A stretch of 16,287 nt of DNA from an uncultured Blautia sp. (GTDB lineage: Bacteria > Bacillota > Clostridia > Lachnospirales > Lachnospiraceae): positions 1 to 16,287 of the forward strand of contig URYM01000018.1 in assembly GCA_900552095.1 (NCBI GenBank). The letters are read 5' to 3'. The first letter of the stretch is position 1, and each line of letters opens with the position of its first letter. The notes beneath the pieces are model-generated. The model was not told the DNA's origin and made no database searches. It was given only the letters and a program-made list of their open reading frames with translations. The position numbers and the translations under genes were made by a program. Below are positions 14,034 to 16,287 of the stretch, in pieces.

Positions 14034-14592
14034 GTCTTCTCTTTTTCTGTCCCTCTTCCGTGACAGCCACCATCCTCCGGGTCTCCTGATGTCTGCGGAT
14101 TGCCTCATCCAGTCTCTTATAACGCCCCTCCTGACGGCTGGTCACGATCACTTCTTTGACTACTCTGGCCAGGATCTCCTGAAACTGCTGCTGGCGGGAC
14201 TCCTCCTTCACCGGCTCCTTTTCCGTCTTTGTTCTGCCTTCCGCCCTCTGTACAGGCTCCGGCTTCTTCTCCTTCTCTGCCGCCTGTTTTGCGATCCGGT
14301 CAAACTCTCTTCTCCCCTCTGCCATCCGGCTGCCGCCCGGCTGTATTTCTACTGTACCCGCCGCCTCCATCTGACGATGAATCACATCTTTGATAGCGCG
14401 CAGCTGCAGACCCTTTTTCTTAAGTTCTTTTATATCCTGAAAAATCTGAATATCTTGTCGGGTGTAGTATCGGTGTCCCATTTTATTTCTGGCTATGGGA
14501 AGTTCCAGTTCTTCCTCCCAGTACCGGAGCACATGTGCATCCACTTCTGCCATTCTGGCAGCCTCCGAGATCAGGTATCTGGCTTCACTCAT
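13978..14592 (-). CDS. MerR-family DNA-binding protein with a long basic C-terminal tail
   Basis: The 204-residue protein has a MerR helix-turn-helix at the N-terminus: YLISEAARMAEVDAHVLRYW (6-25), EEELELPIARNKMGHRYYTR (26-45), then DIKELKKKGLQLRAIKDVI (53-71). The middle is charged and low in complexity (about 85-135, many Glu/Lys). A predicted helix, EILARVVKEVIV then RLDEAIRRHQETRR (139-173), precedes a very basic tail. No cysteine metal site or ligand domain is seen, so it may be a chromosome-binding or division-type MerR relative instead of a metal sensor. The role is not established. ATG 14592 follows AGGGAGGGG by seven bases. A TATAAT at 14637-14632 lies upstream. It overlaps the pseudouridine synthase gene. 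Confidence 0.8.
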   Translation of the reverse strand: MSEARYLISEAARMAEVDAHVLRYWEEELELPIARNKMGHRYYTRQDIQIFQDIKELKKKGLQLRAIKDVIHRQMEAAGTVEIQPGGSRMAEGRREFDRIAKQAAEKEKKPEPVQRAEGRTKTEKEPVKEESRQQQFQEILARVVKEVIVTSRQEGRYKRLDEAIRRHQETRRMVAVTEEGQKKRRHGKKTKDKNRAEAGRKDG

Positions 14593-14631
14593 ATACTTAC
14601 CCCTCCCTATGAACTTTTCAGCGTTACCTTA

Positions 14632-14659
14632 ATTATACCATCCTGAAGGGCAAATGCAA
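14632..14659 (-). promoter_or_regulatory. Candidate promoter for the MerR gene
   Basis: TATAAT (14637-14632) is perfect. The best -35, TTGCAT (14659-14654), matches 3 of 6 at a 16-base spacing. Such a weak -35 can mark an activated promoter. Confidence 0.5.
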
Positions 14660-14697
14660 CGAAATCTCATCGACAGGAAATGACAGGAAAAATCCCT

Positions 14698-14739
14698 GCA
14701 CACAAAGCGGGTGCCGCTTCCTTCTGGATCAGCACCCGC
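14698..14739 (-). terminator. Probable terminator after dnaB
   Basis: GCGGGTGC (14739-14732) and GCACCCGC (14714-14707) form a perfect 8-bp stem with a partly paired loop. The tail TTTGTGTGC is only weakly U-rich. It lies about 18 bases after the dnaB stop. Confidence 0.6.
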
Positions 14740-14756
14740 CCTTTCATTTCTTCTGT

Positions 14757-16085
14757 TTACTTTTTCATATTGACAAACTTGGTGTAATTGGGCAGCCATA
14801 CAAGATTTACCGTTCCAATCGGACCGTTACGCTGCTTGGCCACGATAACTTCCGCCACATTTTTCTGCTCCGTATCCTTATTGTAATAATCGTCACGGTA
14901 CAGAAACATCACCACGTCCGCATCCTGCTCGATAGCGCCCGATTCACGCAGATCCGAAAGCATCGGCCTGTGATCCGGCCGCTGTTCCACCGCACGGGAC
15001 AGCTGGGAGAGCGCCACCACCGGCACATTCAGTTCTCTGGCCAGCGCCTTTAAGGATCTGGAAATCTCCGAAATTTCCTGCTGACGGGATTCACTTCTTC
15101 CTCCGCCGGACATCAGCTGCAGGTAGTCGATCATAATAATATCCAGCCCCTGCTCCAGCTTATACTTCCGGCACTTGCTCCGCAGTTCAGAAATAGAAAT
15201 ACCCGGGGTATCATCGATGATCATATTGGAATCCCCGATGATTCCGGCTCCCTCGATCAGCTTGCTCCACTCTTCATCTTTCAGATTTCCATTCCGCAAT
15301 ACCTGCGCATCCACCTTGGATTCCAGGGAGAAAAGACGGTTGACCAGCTGTTCCTTCGACATCTCCAGCGAAAAAATCGCCACGGTCAGATGTTTCTCAA
15401 AGGCCATGTACTGGGCAATATTCAGGACAAAGGCCGTCTTTCCCATGGAAGGACGGGCCGCCACCAGGATCAGATCAGACGGCTGAAATCCCGACATCTG
15501 GTAATCCAGATCCGTAAATCCCGTGGGAAGCCCCGTGACATTTCCCTTATTGCGGGAAGCCTTCTCAATCTTCTCAAGAGCATTCAGGACCACTTGGCGG
15601 ATGGGAACAAACTCTCCGCCGCTCCGGTTCTGAAGCAGGCGGAACAGCTTCTTCTCCGCCTCCTCCATAATATCCTCAACCTTTTCTTTCCCCAGATAAC
15701 AGGCATTGGCGATTTCCTCATTCAGCTGGATCATCCGCCGCAAAACTGCCTTTTCCTGCACGATGGTGGCATAATATTTTACATTGGCCGAGGTGGGCAC
15801 CGCCGTGATCAGATCCCGGACAAATTCCATACTGCTCACCTCCGGGGGAACGTCTTTCTCTCTCAGACGGTTCTGCAGTGTGACCAGATCCACCGGTTTT
15901 CCCTCATTGTACAGCTCCACCATGGATTCAAAAATGACGCCGTACTGCTGCTGATAGAAATCTTCCCTGGTGAGGATCTCGGAAGCCGCCAGAATCGCCT
16001 CCCGGCCCATCAGCATGGAACCTACCACAGACTGCTCCGCCTCCAGACTGTGAGGCAGTATTCTTTTAATCAGCGCTTCTTCCAT
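14757..16085 (-). CDS. dnaB: Replicative DNA helicase DnaB
   Basis: It is the hexameric replication-fork helicase that unwinds DNA ahead of the polymerase. The 442-residue protein has the N-terminal DnaB domain (about 5-110), a linker helix, and the RecA-like ATPase: Walker A ARPSMGKTA (210-218), SLEMSKEQL (239-247), Walker B IIMIDYLQL (316-324), SQLSRAVEQRP (360-370), and KQRNGPIG (417-424) with the arginine-finger region. No intein interrupts it, and the length is normal. ATG 16085 follows GGAGGAG by a few bases. rplI ends 12 bases upstream, the same order as rplI-dnaC in B. subtilis. The terminator at 14698-14739 ends the unit. Confidence 0.98.
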   Translation of the reverse strand: MEEALIKRILPHSLEAEQSVVGSMLMGREAILAASEILTREDFYQQQYGVIFESMVELYNEGKPVDLVTLQNRLREKDVPPEVSSMEFVRDLITAVPTSANVKYYATIVQEKAVLRRMIQLNEEIANACYLGKEKVEDIMEEAEKKLFRLLQNRSGGEFVPIRQVVLNALEKIEKASRNKGNVTGLPTGFTDLDYQMSGFQPSDLILVAARPSMGKTAFVLNIAQYMAFEKHLTVAIFSLEMSKEQLVNRLFSLESKVDAQVLRNGNLKDEEWSKLIEGAGIIGDSNMIIDDTPGISISELRSKCRKYKLEQGLDIIMIDYLQLMSGGGRSESRQQEISEISRSLKALARELNVPVVALSQLSRAVEQRPDHRPMLSDLRESGAIEQDADVVMFLYRDDYYNKDTEQKNVAEVIVAKQRNGPIGTVNLVWLPNYTKFVNMKK

Positions 16086-16097
16086 GCTCTCCTCCGG

Positions 16098-16270
16098 TTA
16101 TGCCTCCACAACTTTCACTTTAAGCTGTCCTACCACTTTCGGATGCAGCTTGATGCCTACCATCGTAGTGCCCAGTTCCCGGATGGGATTCTCCAGCTGC
16201 ATTTTTTTCTTATCGATCTCATATCCCAGCTGAGCCCTGGCTGCCTCCGCAATCTCCTTGGTGGAAACAC
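16098..16270 (-). CDS. rplI: 50S ribosomal protein L9, C-terminal part (5' end cut by contig edge)
   Basis: About 56 codons of the C-terminal domain remain: [40 protein letters not shown] and [15 protein letters not shown] then stop. These match the L9 C-terminal rRNA-contacting domain. The N-terminal domain and long connecting helix lie beyond the contig. L9 binds 23S rRNA in the large subunit. The break is an assembly edge, not a biological truncation, since adapter follows directly. Confidence 0.93.
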
Positions 16271-16287
16271 CTGTCTCTTATACACAT
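16271..16287. other. Nextera mosaic-end adapter (non-genomic)
   Basis: CTGTCTCTTATACACAT is the reverse complement of the Tn5 mosaic end found at 31-49, cut two bases short. It marks a tagmentation site at the right contig edge. Confidence 0.97.

Overview
The window is one contig end to end. It carries Illumina Nextera adapter sequence at both termini (1-49 and 16271-16287), so genuine genomic DNA runs from about 50 to 16270. Gene content points to a spore-forming, Gram-positive Clostridia genome, most likely Lachnospiraceae. The reasons are a CotS-type spore coat gene, a CwlD-type amidase, a T-box-controlled short-form ProS, MecA, a DivIVA-like protein, strong AGGAGG ribosome binding sites and moderate GC. 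No mobile element, CRISPR array, rRNA or tRNA was seen. Most of it is ordinary chromosomal housekeeping DNA.

Layout from left to right. (a) 50-4000, minus strand: a consensus promoter and proline-type T-box leader drive proS and then cca, ending in an intrinsic terminator; beyond it is a partial CotS-family gene with its own sporulation-type promoter and probably a TTG start. (b) 4027-6745, minus: a perfect consensus sigma-A promoter, buried in the 3' end of cwlD, drives tsaC/sua5, a ywlE-like phosphatase homologue that has lost its catalytic residues, upp and dCMP deaminase. (c) 6725-9941, minus: a GH18 membrane-anchored protein, a DivIVA-like coiled-coil protein and cwlD form an envelope/sporulation group. 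(d) 9976-10564: a 72-residue orphan gene with a long leader and no conventionally spaced ribosome binding site. (e) 10603-12142: mecA (+) with a leader hairpin, a bidirectional terminator, then a divergent pair consisting of a DUF1858 CxxC protein (-) and a 2[4Fe-4S] ferredoxin (+). (f) 12244-13137 (+): a winged-helix/LicC-type cytidylyltransferase fusion. (g) 13125-16270, minus: rplI (partial) and dnaB, then a MerR-family regulator overlapping an RluD-type pseudouridine synthase.

Functionally, the cluster covers translation (proS, cca, tsaC, rluD-like, rplI), pyrimidine salvage (upp, dCMP deaminase), replication (dnaB), regulated proteolysis (mecA), redox (ferredoxin, DUF1858) and envelope/spore biology. 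I found no convincing new multi-gene system. The items most worth a second look are the degenerate phosphatase in the tsaC-upp operon, the structured start region of the 72-residue gene, the CotS start and promoter, and the HTH-cytidylyltransferase fusion.
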